Below, in pieces: positions 18,588-31,068 of a stretch of DNA of 64,000 nt (the stretch's first letter is position 1; every line of letters starts with the position of its first letter). Source of the stretch: Ornithinimicrobium pekingense DSM 21552 (GTDB lineage: Bacteria > Actinomycetota > Actinomycetes > Actinomycetales > Dermatophilaceae); contig NZ_ATWJ01000007.1 in NCBI RefSeq assembly GCF_000421185.1, forward strand, positions 558,001 through 622,000. Reading direction: 5' to 3'. Under the pieces are notes generated by a model. That model worked only from the letters and a program-made list of their open reading frames with translations. It was not told the DNA's origin and searched no databases. The translations under genes and the position numbers were made by a program.

Positions 18588-20393
18588 GTGGACAACCTTG
18601 CCGTTCTGAGTCTGCTGGCGATCGCGCCGATCGCCGTGGTCGGTGTGCTGCTGGCCGGCTTCCGGTGGCCCGCGAAGTTCGCCATGCCCGTCGGCTACGT
18701 CGTGGCCGTGGTGATCGCCCTGCTCGTGTGGCAGATGCGGCCCGGCGCCGTGGCGGCGGCCACCGTCGAGGGGCTGATCATCGCGGTCACGCTGCTCTAC
18801 ATCGTCTTCGGTGCCCTCCTGCTGCTGTCGACGGTCATCGCCAGCGGCGCGATGAGCACCATCCGGGCGGGGTTCACCGCGATCTCGCCGGACCGTCGCG
18901 TCCAGGCGATCATCATCGGCTGGCTCTTCGGCTCCTTCATCGAGGGTGCCTCCGGCTTCGGCACCCCCGCCGCGGTCGTGGCGCCCCTGCTGCTGGCGCT
19001 GGGCTTCCCCGCGATGGCCGCCGTCATGGTGGGCCTGATCATCCAGTCCACCCCCGTCTCCTTCGGCGCGGTCGGCACGCCCATGATCGTCGGCGTCGGG
19101 CAGGGCCTCGCCGGTGACCCGGGGGTGGCGGCGCGCGAGCAGGAGCTCGGGCTGTCGCACCTGGAGTACGTCGCGCTCATCGCCAGCCAGGTCTCGGTGA
19201 TCCACGCGATCGCCGGCCTGCTCATCCCGCTGATCATCTCGGTCATGCTCACCGGCTTCTTCGGGGAGCGGCGCAGCTTCGCCGAGGGTCTGAGGGTGTG
19301 GCCGTTCGCCCTCTACGCCTCGGTCGCGATGACCGTGCCCTACGTGCTCGTCGCCTTCCTCGCCGGCCCGGAGTTCCCCGCGCTGCTGGGTGGCCTCATC
19401 GGCCTGGCCCTGGTGATGTTCACCTCCAGCAAGGGCTTCCTCATGCCCAAGGAGACCTTCGAGTTCGGTCCGCGCGCCTCGTGGGAGGAGCGCTGGATGG
19501 GCTCGCTGGACACCGACCACCTCGACGACCTGAGCCGGCGCAAGATGAGCCTGCCCGTGGCGTGGGCGCCGTACGTCATCATCGCCGTCCTGCTGCTGGC
19601 CACCCGTCTGATCGAGCCGCTGACCGCCGCGCTGCGCTCGGAGAACGCCGCGGTGACCATCCCCTTCGAGAACATCTTCGGCACCGGGATCTCCACGACC
19701 TGGCAGTGGCTCTACAGCCCCGGCACGGTGTTCATCATCACCTGCGTGATCACCTACGCACTGCACCGGATGAACGCCCGGCAGATCAGGGAGACGTGGA
19801 CCGTCGCCGGCAGGCAGATCCTGGGCACGGCGGTGGCGCTGCTCTTCGCCGTGCCGCTCGTGCGCATCCTGATCCGGTCCGGCGCCGAGTTCACCGAGTC
19901 GGGCCTGGCCTCGATGCCGGTGACCCTGGCCGAGGGGGCAGCCGCGGTCGCGGGGGCCAACTGGCCGCTGATCAGCCCCTGGATCGGGGCCCTGGGTGCT
20001 TTCGTCGCCGGCTCCAACACCGTCTCGAACCTGACCTTCGCGCTGTTCCAGTTCGCGACGGGCAACGAGATCGGCGTGACGCCGGAGACGGTGGTGGCCA
20101 CGCAGGCGGTGGGCGGTGCCGGTGGCAACCCGGTCGCGATCCACAACATCGTGGCCGCCTCCGCCACGGTGGGCCTGCTGGGCAGGGAGGGCGACCTGAT
20201 CCGCAAGACGGCTCTGGTGACCTTCTACTACTGCCTGGTCGCCGGCGCGGTCGGCTACTTCATGATCTACGGCGCCGGGCTCGCCGGGATCATCCACACC
20301 GCCGTCCTGCTGGCCATCCTCGTCGGGACGGTGTGGTGGATGCTCAACCGCGAGAAGAGCCTGCCGCCGGCGAGGGCGCACGCCGAGCGCTGA
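18588..20393 (+). CDS. lctP: L-lactate/glycolate permease (LctP/GlcA family)
   Basis: A 601-residue transporter with about 12-14 membrane helices. The family signature [27 protein letters not shown] is centred near residue 125, and the [17 protein letters not shown] and [13 protein letters not shown] segments near 490-530 are also typical. The LctP family imports lactate or glycolate by proton symport. Its neighbours encode glycolate oxidase subunits and malate synthase, so glycolate (GlcA-like role) is at least as likely as lactate. GTG at 18588 follows GAGAGG. It is divergent from the IclR gene. Confidence 0.93.
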   Translation: MDNLAVLSLLAIAPIAVVGVLLAGFRWPAKFAMPVGYVVAVVIALLVWQMRPGAVAAATVEGLIIAVTLLYIVFGALLLLSTVIASGAMSTIRAGFTAISPDRRVQAIIIGWLFGSFIEGASGFGTPAAVVAPLLLALGFPAMAAVMVGLIIQSTPVSFGAVGTPMIVGVGQGLAGDPGVAAREQELGLSHLEYVALIASQVSVIHAIAGLLIPLIISVMLTGFFGERRSFAEGLRVWPFALYASVAMTVPYVLVAFLAGPEFPALLGGLIGLALVMFTSSKGFLMPKETFEFGPRASWEERWMGSLDTDHLDDLSRRKMSLPVAWAPYVIIAVLLLATRLIEPLTAALRSENAAVTIPFENIFGTGISTTWQWLYSPGTVFIITCVITYALHRMNARQIRETWTVAGRQILGTAVALLFAVPLVRILIRSGAEFTESGLASMPVTLAEGAAAVAGANWPLISPWIGALGAFVAGSNTVSNLTFALFQFATGNEIGVTPETVVATQAVGGAGGNPVAIHNIVAASATVGLLGREGDLIRKTALVTFYYCLVAGAVGYFMIYGAGLAGIIHTAVLLAILVGTVWWMLNREKSLPPARAHAER

Positions 20394-20411
20394 GCGCCTG
20401 CGCCGCACGCA

Positions 20412-20444
20412 CGAAGGCCCCGGTCGTCGCGACCGGGGCCTTCG
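20412..20444. terminator. Bidirectional terminator between lctP and glcF
   Basis: A perfect 15-bp stem (20412-20426 with 20430-20444) has a TCG loop. It lies between the convergent 3' ends of lctP and glcF, 20-40 bp from each, and can serve both. Confidence 0.85.
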
Positions 20445-20485
20445 CGCGCCAGAGAGCGGAGACGGGGAGCGGGGCGACGCCCTGC

Positions 20486-21907
20486 TCAGACCAGGAGCTC
20501 GCCGCGGATCGAGGCGTCCAGGAGGGTGGCGGTGTGGACGAAGGGGATCGGCCGGCCGGCCCGCTCGAGGGCCCGGGTGATCTGCATCAGGCAGCCGGGG
20601 TTGGCCGTGACGAGCAGCTGTGCGCCGGTGGACAGGATGGTCGCCGCCTTGCGGTCGCCCAGCTCCGTCGCCGGCACCGGGTTGAGGATGTTGTAGGTCC
20701 CTGCCGAGCCGCAGCAGATGTCGGCGTCCGGGATCTCGCGCAGGCTCAGCCCGGGGACGTCGCGCAGCAGCTGCCGCGGCTGGGACACGATCTTCTGGGC
20801 GTGCCGCAGGTGGCAGGCGTCGTGGTAGGCGACGGCCACCTCGGTGCCCTCCGCGGCGACCGGGTGCCGGGGCGCGACCGGGCCGAGCTCGACGAGGATC
20901 TCGGACAGGTCGCGGACCCGCTCGCTGAAGTGCCGGGCCCGCTCGGCGTAGTCCGGGTCGTCCGCCAGGAGGTGGACGTACTCCTTCATCGTCGACCCGC
21001 AGCCCGCGGAGTTGACGACCACCCAGTCGACCCCGGCCTCCTCGAAGGTGTCGATGAGGCGGCGCGCGAAGCCCTGCCCCTCCTCCTCGCGGCCGATGTG
21101 CACCGACAGCGCGCCGCAGCAGCCCTGCCGCCGGGGGGCCACGACGTCGCAGCCCTCCGCGGCCAGGACGCGGGCCGTGGCGGCGTTGACGTCGCCGAAG
21201 AACTCCCGCTGCACGCAGCCCGTGAGCATACCGACCACAGCGCGGCGTGGACCGCTGGCCGGGGTGCGCTCGGGCAGCTCGACGCGGGGGCCCAGGCGGG
21301 GCGCCAGGCTCTGCATGACCTCCAGCTCGGGGCTGACGCGACCGACGAGGCCGGTCCGCTCCACGAGCCCGAGCACGCCCGTGCGCTGCGCCAGGCGCAG
21401 GGGGCCGCGCAGCACACGCAGGCGCTCGGGGTAGGGGAAGAGGTTGAAGATGAGCGCCCGCAGCCCCTTCTGGGTGGCGGGTCGGTCGACGTTGCGCTCG
21501 ACCTGGGCGCGGGTCTGCTCGAAGAGACGGTCGTACTGGACGCCGGAGGGGCAGGCCGTCACGCACGCCATGCAGCCCAGGCAGGCGTCGAAGTGGCCCA
21601 CCATGGACTCGGTCAGCGGTGCGCCCTCGGTACCCGCCCGCATCAGGTCGATGCGCCCGCGCGGGCTGTCCATCTCCTCGCCCCACAGCTGGTAGGTGGG
21701 GCAGGTGGTCAGGCAGAAGCCGCAGTGCACGCAGTCGTCGATGAGCTCGCGGCTCGGCGGGTGGTGCTCGTCGAAGGCCGGGGTGCGCACGGTGGCCGAG
21801 CGCTCGCCACGGACGGTCGGGATGCCCAGGTCGACGGCGTCGACGGGACGCCCTGCCGGCTTCGGCGCGCCCACGGGCACGGGGCTCTGGTCGGGTCGTG
21901 CCGTCAT
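20486..21907 (-). CDS. glcF: Glycolate oxidase iron-sulfur subunit
   Basis: A 473-residue electron-transfer subunit. Two ferredoxin-type motifs hold [4Fe-4S] clusters: CVHCGFCLTTCP near residue 60 and CLGCMACVTACP near 110. Two CCG domains follow, with GCCGALSVHIG and DICCGSAGTYN. GlcF passes electrons from the flavin subunits to the respiratory chain at the membrane. Its ATG at 21907 directly follows the TAG of glcE, so it is the last gene of aceB-glcD-glcE-glcF. A lactate-oxidising (LldE-like) role is less likely, given the order and the partner genes. Confidence 0.93.
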   Translation of the reverse strand: MTARPDQSPVPVGAPKPAGRPVDAVDLGIPTVRGERSATVRTPAFDEHHPPSRELIDDCVHCGFCLTTCPTYQLWGEEMDSPRGRIDLMRAGTEGAPLTESMVGHFDACLGCMACVTACPSGVQYDRLFEQTRAQVERNVDRPATQKGLRALIFNLFPYPERLRVLRGPLRLAQRTGVLGLVERTGLVGRVSPELEVMQSLAPRLGPRVELPERTPASGPRRAVVGMLTGCVQREFFGDVNAATARVLAAEGCDVVAPRRQGCCGALSVHIGREEEGQGFARRLIDTFEEAGVDWVVVNSAGCGSTMKEYVHLLADDPDYAERARHFSERVRDLSEILVELGPVAPRHPVAAEGTEVAVAYHDACHLRHAQKIVSQPRQLLRDVPGLSLREIPDADICCGSAGTYNILNPVPATELGDRKAATILSTGAQLLVTANPGCLMQITRALERAGRPIPFVHTATLLDASIRGELLV

Positions 21908-23176
21908 CTACAGACCTCCTACGAAACGTCCGGGCGCGAGGATGCGGGTCGGGTCGAACTCGTCCTTGACGCGCCGCATCAGGTCGACCGCCGGGACCGG
22001 GCCCCAGGTGTCGACGGCGGACCGGGCCTGGGGACCGGCCTCGAGCACGACGGTGGACCCGCCGAGGTCGACGCTGGTGCGGCGCACCGCGTCGACGGCG
22101 TCGGCGACCTCCTGCGGCGTGCGCGCAGGCAGGGCCGCCCACAGGACGCCGGTACCGGCAGACCCGGTGACGGTGGCGCCGTGGGCGGTGGCGACCTCCA
22201 CGAGGGCGGGTATGCCGCTCAGCCGTGAGGTGGTCTTCAGCAGCACCGTCCGGGCGGGCGGTGACGCCGCGGCGCCCGCGGCGTCGAGGCCGTCGGTGTC
22301 GAGACCGTCGCGCCGCCCGGGCAGGTGCCCCCACCACGCGGGTGGCGCGGCCTCGACGGACGCCCCCGGCCCGAGCTCGGCCCGGAGGGCCTCGGCGCGG
22401 GCGGCGGCGCCGGCCTCGGTGCCGCTGACCAGCGCGACGACCGACGGGTCGGCCCCTGGCGTGGCGTGGACCTCGACGGCGTGCGGCACCAGCTGGCTGG
22501 CCACCAGGGCGGCGAGCACGCCGGGCAGCCGGTCGGACGGCACGGCGCCCCCGACCCAGTGGCTGGCCGGCGGCACCGGGTGCAGGCGCACGGTGACCTC
22601 GGTGACCACCGCGAGCGTGCCGAAGGAGCCGGTGAGCAGCTTGGACAGGTCGTAGCCGGCGACGTTCTTGACGACCTTGCCGCCTGCCTTGGCCACGGTG
22701 CCGTCGGCCCGGACCAGCCGCATCCCCAGGACGAGGTCGCGGGGGGCGCCGACCCACATGCGCCGCGGCCCGGCGAGGTTGGTCGCGACCAGACCGCCCA
22801 GCGTGCTGCCGGCGGCCAGGTCGTCGACCACCAGCTGGTGGCCCGCCTCGCCCACCTGCTGCTGCAGGCGGGCGAGCGGCATACCCGCCCCCGCGGTCGC
22901 CACGAGGTCTCCGCGGGAGTGCTCGACCAGGGCGTCCATCGCGCCGGTCTCGAGCACCACGTCGACCCGCTCGGGTGGGCTGCCCCAGGACAGCTTGGAG
23001 CCGTTGCCGCGCACGACCACCGCGAGCCCGCGCCCGGAGCAGGCGCGCAGCAGGGCAGAGGTCTCCTCGGTGGAGGCCGGACGCGCCACCACCTGGGGCA
23101 GGACGCCGTCGACGGCGTCGTCCGCCCCGGCGTCGCGGACCGGGCACACGCTGCCCAGCTCGTCGGCCAGCGTCAT
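21908..23176 (-). CDS. glcE: Glycolate oxidase FAD-binding subunit GlcE
   Basis: A 422-residue FAD-linked oxidase subunit. The PCMH-type FAD domain shows VVVRGNGSKLSWG, AGSTLGGLVATNLAGPRRMWVGAPRDLVLG and KNVAGYDLSKLLTGSFGTL, and the tail FDPTRILAPGRFVGG matches GlcE. It is shorter than GlcD, as expected. ATG at 23176 overlaps the glcD stop by one base (TGATG). With GlcD and GlcF it forms the three-part glycolate dehydrogenase that makes glyoxylate. Confidence 0.93.
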   Translation of the reverse strand: MTLADELGSVCPVRDAGADDAVDGVLPQVVARPASTEETSALLRACSGRGLAVVVRGNGSKLSWGSPPERVDVVLETGAMDALVEHSRGDLVATAGAGMPLARLQQQVGEAGHQLVVDDLAAGSTLGGLVATNLAGPRRMWVGAPRDLVLGMRLVRADGTVAKAGGKVVKNVAGYDLSKLLTGSFGTLAVVTEVTVRLHPVPPASHWVGGAVPSDRLPGVLAALVASQLVPHAVEVHATPGADPSVVALVSGTEAGAAARAEALRAELGPGASVEAAPPAWWGHLPGRRDGLDTDGLDAAGAAASPPARTVLLKTTSRLSGIPALVEVATAHGATVTGSAGTGVLWAALPARTPQEVADAVDAVRRTSVDLGGSTVVLEAGPQARSAVDTWGPVPAVDLMRRVKDEFDPTRILAPGRFVGGL

Positions 23177-24654
23177 CAGAAGACCTCCGCCAGACCGGCC
23201 TGCTGCAGCGGGTGCGCGCCCTGCACGACCCGCGGCCGCTCGCCGCACAGCCGTGGCGTGGGATAGATCTTGCCCGGGTTGGCGATGCCGTCGGGGTCGA
23301 AGGCGCAGCGCACCAGCTGCATCGTGTCCAGGTCGTCGTCGGTGAACATGCGGGGCATGTACCTCGCCTTGTCCGAGCCGACGCCGTGCTCCCCGGTGAT
23401 CGACCCGCCGCTGGAGATGCACAGGTCGAGGATCATCCCCGAGACCTCCTCGGCGCGCTCGGTGGCGCCCTCCTCGCTGGCGTCGAAGAGCACCAGCGGG
23501 TGCAGGTTGCCGTCACCGGCGTGGAAGACGTTGGCCACCCGCACACCCCGCTCGGCGCTGATCTCGCCCATGCGGCGCAGCACCTCCGGCAGCGCCGTGC
23601 GGGGCACCACGCCGTCCTGGACGATGTAGTCGGGGGAGATGCGCCCGACCGCGGCGAAGGCCGACTTGCGGCCCTTCCAGATCTCGGCGCGGTCGGCCGC
23701 GTCGGTGGCCACGCGCAGCTCGAACGTCCCCGCGTCGCGGCAGATCCGCTCCACCTCGGCGTACTCGTGCTCGACCTCGTCGGCGGCACCGTCGAGCTCC
23801 ACCACGAGCACCGCGCCGGCACCCGCCGGGTAACCGGCGGAGACGGCCTTCTCGGCCGCCTCGATCGCGAGCGCGTCCATGATCTCGATGGCGGCCGGGA
23901 TGATGCCCGCGGCGATGATCGCGCTGGTGGCCGCCCCGGCCTGGTCGGTGGACCGGAAGCCGGCCAGCACGGTGCGGACCTCCTGGGGCAGGCGGACCAG
24001 ACGCACGACGGCGCGGGTGGCCACCCCCAGGGTGCCCTCGGAGCCGACGAAGGCGCCGACGAGGTCGTAGCCCGGCGCGTCCGGCGCCTCCGTGCCCAGG
24101 GTGACCTCCTCGCCGGTCGGCAGCACGACGTCCAGCGCCAGGACGTGGTTGGCGGTGAAGCCGTACTTGAGGCAGTGCGCGCCCCCGGAGTTCTCGGCCA
24201 CGTTGCCGCCGATGGAGCAGATCTGCTGGCTGCTGGGGTCGGGCGCGAAGTAGTAGCCCTGGGGGTTGGCCGCCTTCGACACCTGCAGGTTGATGACGCC
24301 GGGGTCGACCACCGCCCGCTGGTCCGCGGCGCGGATCGCGTGGAGGGTGCGCAGACGGCTCGTCACGACCAGCACGCCGTCGGCGTGGGGGAGGGCGCCG
24401 CCCGACAGGCCCGTGCCCGAGCCCCGCGCCACGAACGGGACCCGGTGCCGGGCGCAGGCTCGCACGGCCGCGGTCAGCTCGCCGGCGTCGTCGGCGAGCA
24501 CGACGAGCCCGGGGGTGACCCGGTAGGCCGCCAGGCCGTCGCACTCGTAGGTGGCCAGCTCGGCCGGGTCGGTCAGGAGCCGGGAGGCGGGTATGACGTC
24601 ACCCAGGTCCTCGAGCACCTGCCGGACCGTGCCTCGGCCGGTGTCGTCCGTCAT
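23176..24654 (-). CDS. glcD: Glycolate oxidase FAD subunit GlcD
   Basis: A 492-residue catalytic subunit. The FAD-binding domain is seen in VPFVARGSGTGLSGGALPHADGVL, PDPSSQQICSIGGNVAENSGG and GAFVGSEGTLG, and the C-terminal domain in VFHAGDGNLHPLVLFD and GEHGVGSDKARYM. It oxidises glycolate (possibly D-lactate) to the 2-oxo acid. ATG at 24654 has a GAGGAGG site. It lies 52 bp behind aceB in the same direction, with a possible weak -10 (TAGGCT) in between. Confidence 0.94.
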   Translation of the reverse strand: MTDDTGRGTVRQVLEDLGDVIPASRLLTDPAELATYECDGLAAYRVTPGLVVLADDAGELTAAVRACARHRVPFVARGSGTGLSGGALPHADGVLVVTSRLRTLHAIRAADQRAVVDPGVINLQVSKAANPQGYYFAPDPSSQQICSIGGNVAENSGGAHCLKYGFTANHVLALDVVLPTGEEVTLGTEAPDAPGYDLVGAFVGSEGTLGVATRAVVRLVRLPQEVRTVLAGFRSTDQAGAATSAIIAAGIIPAAIEIMDALAIEAAEKAVSAGYPAGAGAVLVVELDGAADEVEHEYAEVERICRDAGTFELRVATDAADRAEIWKGRKSAFAAVGRISPDYIVQDGVVPRTALPEVLRRMGEISAERGVRVANVFHAGDGNLHPLVLFDASEEGATERAEEVSGMILDLCISSGGSITGEHGVGSDKARYMPRMFTDDDLDTMQLVRCAFDPDGIANPGKIYPTPRLCGERPRVVQGAHPLQQAGLAEVF

Positions 24655-24706
24655 ACCGCGCCTCCTCGTCCTCGATCGGCTTCTCGTCCCTAGCCTAGGT
24701 CGCGGC

Positions 24707-26335
<1,629 letters not shown>

Positions 26336-26355
26336 GAGCGGCTCCTCGCAGTCGG

Positions 26356-26370
26356 TTCCACGATGTGGAA
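26356..26370 (-). promoter_or_regulatory. Palindromic operator upstream of aceB
   Basis: TTCCAC and GTGGAA are separated by GAT, a perfect 6-3-6 inverted repeat, followed by a further TGGAAAA. IclR-family operators are commonly built around TGGAA/TTCCA half-sites, and the family is encoded in this module. It lies in an AT-richer patch where the aceB promoter should be. Binding by the nearby IclR protein is inferred. Confidence 0.6.
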
Positions 26371-26506
26371 TGGAAAATCCGATGGGTGAAATGACCGTAG
26401 CCGTTCACAGCGTATCGGTCCACCGCGGGCCTGTGCTCACCCGTGCCGCCGGCCCCACCCCTGAGGGGGTACGAGGCGGGCGGGGCGATCGCCTAGGGTG
26501 GAGGTC

Positions 26507-27013
26507 GTGGGAGCCCACGAGATCGTCATCAGCGCCGATGACCGCCCCAGCCGCGAGGAGCTCGTCGAGCTGTACGACGCGGTGGGCTGGACGACGTACA
26601 CCACCGACCCGGACGTGCTCGTCGCGGCCGTGGAGGGGTCCACCCGCGTGGTCACGGCCCGCTACGGCGAGGACCTCCTCGGCCTGGCCCGTGTCGTCTC
26701 CGACGGCGCGAGCATCGCCTACCTCCAGGACGTGCTCGTGCGCCCCGAGCTGCAGCGCGAGGGTGTGGGCCGTCAGCTCGTGCAGGCGGCGCTGGAGCCG
26801 TTCGCGCACGTGCGGCAGAAGGTGCTGCTGACCGACGACGAGCCGCGTCAGCGGGCGTTCTACGAGTCCCTGGGCTACACCGAGCTGCGCGACTACGGCG
26901 ACGGGGCGCTGCGCGCGTTCGTGCGCTTCGAGGGCCTGGCCGCCGCGGCCGCCCGCCAGGAGGGGCCGGACGCCTCCGGCCGGCCCGGTGGGACAGACCC
27001 GGTCCACGTCTGA
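26507..27013 (+). CDS. GNAT family N-acetyltransferase
   Basis: A 168-residue acetyltransferase. Motif A is YLQDVLVRPELQREGVGRQLVQAAL, where the Q-x-x-G-x-G/A-type loop holds the acetyl-CoA pyrophosphate, and motif B is QRAFYESLGYTEL. The substrate is unknown. GTG at 26507 is chosen because TAGGGT (26494-26499) lies exactly seven bases upstream, a leaderless layout repeated elsewhere here; GTG at 26498 is the alternative. The C-terminal 25 residues are disordered. Confidence 0.85.
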   Translation: MGAHEIVISADDRPSREELVELYDAVGWTTYTTDPDVLVAAVEGSTRVVTARYGEDLLGLARVVSDGASIAYLQDVLVRPELQREGVGRQLVQAALEPFAHVRQKVLLTDDEPRQRAFYESLGYTELRDYGDGALRAFVRFEGLAAAAARQEGPDASGRPGGTDPVHV

Positions 27014-27156
27014 GGCGGCCCTCGAGCGCCCAGCGCCTCGGCCGCGCGGGGGAGGAAGGCCTGTCCCGGGCGGCGCCGGTGCCCGGGCAGGGAGCGCCGT
27101 GGGACACTGGCACGACTGCCCGCGCTGACTCCATACCCTGAAGGTGCCAACCCGCT

Positions 27157-29039
<1,883 letters not shown>

Positions 29040-29043
<4 letters not shown>

Positions 29044-29837
29044 GCGGGGCCGACCACCCCGGCGAGCACGACCTGCCCGGCAACCCCGACCTGGCCGGCC
29101 ACAACGCCCTGGGGCACCCCGCCATCGGGCCCCGCCCGCTGTCGCGCACCCGCTCCTTCACCCGCAGGGGCGGGCGGATGCCGCGCACCCACCAGGCGGC
29201 GTGGGACCGCCTCGCGACGGAGGTGGTGCTGGACGTCCCGCGGCCCCTCGGTGAGACCTCCACCGTCGTGGACCCCTCCTACCGGCTCGACCCCGTCGAC
29301 GTCTTCGGGCGCCGGGCACCGCTGGTCGTCGAGGTCGGGTCCGGCTCCGGTGACGCGCTGGTCGCCGCGGCGACCGCGCGCCCGGACTGGGACTTCCTCG
29401 CCCTCGAGGTCTGGCGGCCGGGCATCGGGCACGCGCTGGCCAAGATGGAGCAGACCGCCGGGGCGCCGCTGCCCAACGTGCGCGTCCTCGAGGCCGACGC
29501 CGCGGTGGCGCTGCGCACCCTGCTGGCACCGGCCTCGGTGCACGAGGTCTGGACGTTCTTCCCCGACCCGTGGCCCAAGGCCCGGCACCACAAGCGCCGG
29601 ATCGTCAGCGCCGAGTTCGCCGGCACCGTGCTGCGCCTCCTCGCCCCCGACGGTGTCTGGCGGCTGGCCACGGACTGGGGGGACTACGCCGACGCGATGC
29701 GCGAGGTGCTCGACGCCCACGAGGGTCTGCGGCTGGCGTCCACCGACCGGGCCCCGCTGCGCCCGGTGACGCGGTTCGAGCGCCGCGGCCTGGCCGAGGG
29801 CCGGTCCATCACCGACCTCGCCTACGTGCCGGCGTAG
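29040..29837 (+). CDS. trmB: tRNA (guanine-46-N7) methyltransferase
   Basis: Methylates G46 in the variable loop of tRNA with SAM. The 265-residue protein has an extended, Pro/His-rich N-terminus typical of actinobacteria, then the SAM motif [17 protein letters not shown] and the TrmB signature [17 protein letters not shown], followed by [15 protein letters not shown] at 29040 overlaps the lepA stop (GTGA), so the two are coupled. Confidence 0.95.
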
Positions 29838-29901
29838 GGCGCGCCCCCCGGCACTCGCTCCATACCCGCCCGCCGGCAGCTCCACCGGGCGTGCCGAGTG
29901 A

Positions 29902-29946
29902 CCCACTTCGGCATAGCCCGACACCGGATGCGTCGACCGAAGTGGG
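29902..29946. repeat. Inverted repeat copy 1 (10-bp arms, 25-nt loop)
   Basis: CCCACTTCGG (29902-29911) and CCGAAGTGGG (29937-29946) enclose 25 bases. The same arms with the same loop length recur at 30987-31031; the loops differ, but nine bases after the right arm are largely shared. It lies between trmB and the endonuclease-like gene and could also act as the trmB terminator. Confidence 0.85.
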
Positions 29947-30059
29947 CCGCTCGGTAGCGGGCCTGCGCAGTGCGGGCCGATCGTCGGTCAGGTAGCTGCG
30001 CACCTCGCGCCTGTGGATGACCGCGCCCGCCGACCTCCGTGTTGGGGCAGGCTGCCGAG

Positions 30060-30968
30060 ATGGCCGAGCTCGACGTCACGCAGCCGTTCACGACCCAGCG
30101 CGCGCTGGCGGCCGGCCTGACCCGGTCGGTGCTGGCATCCTCCCGCTACCGGCAGATCGTCCGCGGGATCCATGTCTCGGCCGCCGTGACCGACGTCCAC
30201 GCCGAGGCCCGGGCCGCCCTGATGGTGGCCTCGGTGCGGTCGGCCCTCGTGTCGCACCACCTGGCTGCCCGTCTCTACGGCGCGGTGGTGCCGGACACGC
30301 CATACCTGCACGTCTCGGTGCCGCCAGGTGCCAAGAGGCGTCGCCGTGACGGCGTGGTCGTGCACCATTCGGCGCGTGCGGCCGTCCGCTTCCGGCAGCT
30401 GCCGGTCACCTCGCCGGAGGACACGTTCCTGGACCTGGCGGCCCACCTGCACCTCGTGGACCTGGTCGTGCTGGGGGACAGCCTGGTGAGGAAGGGGCGA
30501 ACCACGGGCGACAGGCTGACGGGGGCCGCAGGGGCAGCCACCGGGCGGGGCGTGCGTCTGGCCCGCCGGGCTGCCGCGCTGGTCCGGCCGCGTGTCGACT
30601 CGCCCATGGAGACGCGGTGCCGGATGCTTCGCGTGCTCAGCGGGCTGCCGGAGCTCGAGACGGACATCCGCTTCCATGACGAGCACGGCAACCTGCGCCG
30701 CCGGCTGGATGCGGGCGACCGTCGCACCCGCACGGCGGTGGAGTACGACGGCCGGCACCACGTCGAGCGGGAGAGGCAGTGGGAGGCCGACCTGGGTCGG
30801 CGCGAGGAGCTCGAGGACGACGAGTGGCGGGTGGTCACGCTGGTCAGCAAGGACGTCTATCGGACCCCCGGCGACACCGTCGCCCGGCTGGAGCGCATCT
30901 TCCGGCGGCGGGGCATCCGGGTGGGACGACGAAGCCAGGAGTGGAGGAGGTACTTCCCGCAGCGTTGA
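30060..30968 (+). CDS. AbiEi-like / DUF559-type endonuclease-fold protein
   Basis: A 302-residue actinobacterial protein of unknown function. The N-terminal 70 residues (PFTTQRALAAGLTRSVLASSRYRQIVRGIHV) resemble the winged-helix domain of AbiEi-type proteins. The C-terminal part holds RRRLDAGDRR, then AVEYDGRHHVERERQWEADLGRREEL, which resembles the D...ExK-like core of DUF559/Vsr-like nucleases. The RRTRT insertion between the Asp and EYDG parts is unusual. ATG at 30060 is preferred over GTG at 30039; neither has a strong ribosome site. It stands alone, flanked on both sides by the same inverted repeat. Activity is unproven. Confidence 0.7.
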   Translation: MAELDVTQPFTTQRALAAGLTRSVLASSRYRQIVRGIHVSAAVTDVHAEARAALMVASVRSALVSHHLAARLYGAVVPDTPYLHVSVPPGAKRRRRDGVVVHHSARAAVRFRQLPVTSPEDTFLDLAAHLHLVDLVVLGDSLVRKGRTTGDRLTGAAGAATGRGVRLARRAAALVRPRVDSPMETRCRMLRVLSGLPELETDIRFHDEHGNLRRRLDAGDRRTRTAVEYDGRHHVERERQWEADLGRREELEDDEWRVVTLVSKDVYRTPGDTVARLERIFRRRGIRVGRRSQEWRRYFPQR

Positions 30969-30986
30969 CGGTCGGGCGCCGAAAGG

Positions 30987-31031
30987 CCCACTTCGGAAGT
31001 CTGCACGCGCCTCGAGAGCTACCGAAGTGGG
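30987..31031. repeat. Inverted repeat copy 2 (10-bp arms, 25-nt loop)
   Basis: CCCACTTCGG (30987-30996) and CCGAAGTGGG (31022-31031) repeat the arms of the copy at 29902 with an equal 25-base loop. The right arm plus the following nine bases agree at 17 of 19 positions between copies. It lies between the convergent ends of the endonuclease-like gene and ppk2. Confidence 0.85.
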
Positions 31032-31068
31032 TCGGTCGGTGAAGCAGCGGCTGACCGCCGTCCGGACC

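Noticed and set aside
18435-23147. 1570-codon minus-strand open frame across lctP and glcF/glcE
   Set aside because: It overlaps several well-identified genes in other frames, and its Arg/Gly/Pro-rich sequence has no family pattern. Such frames are common at very high GC.
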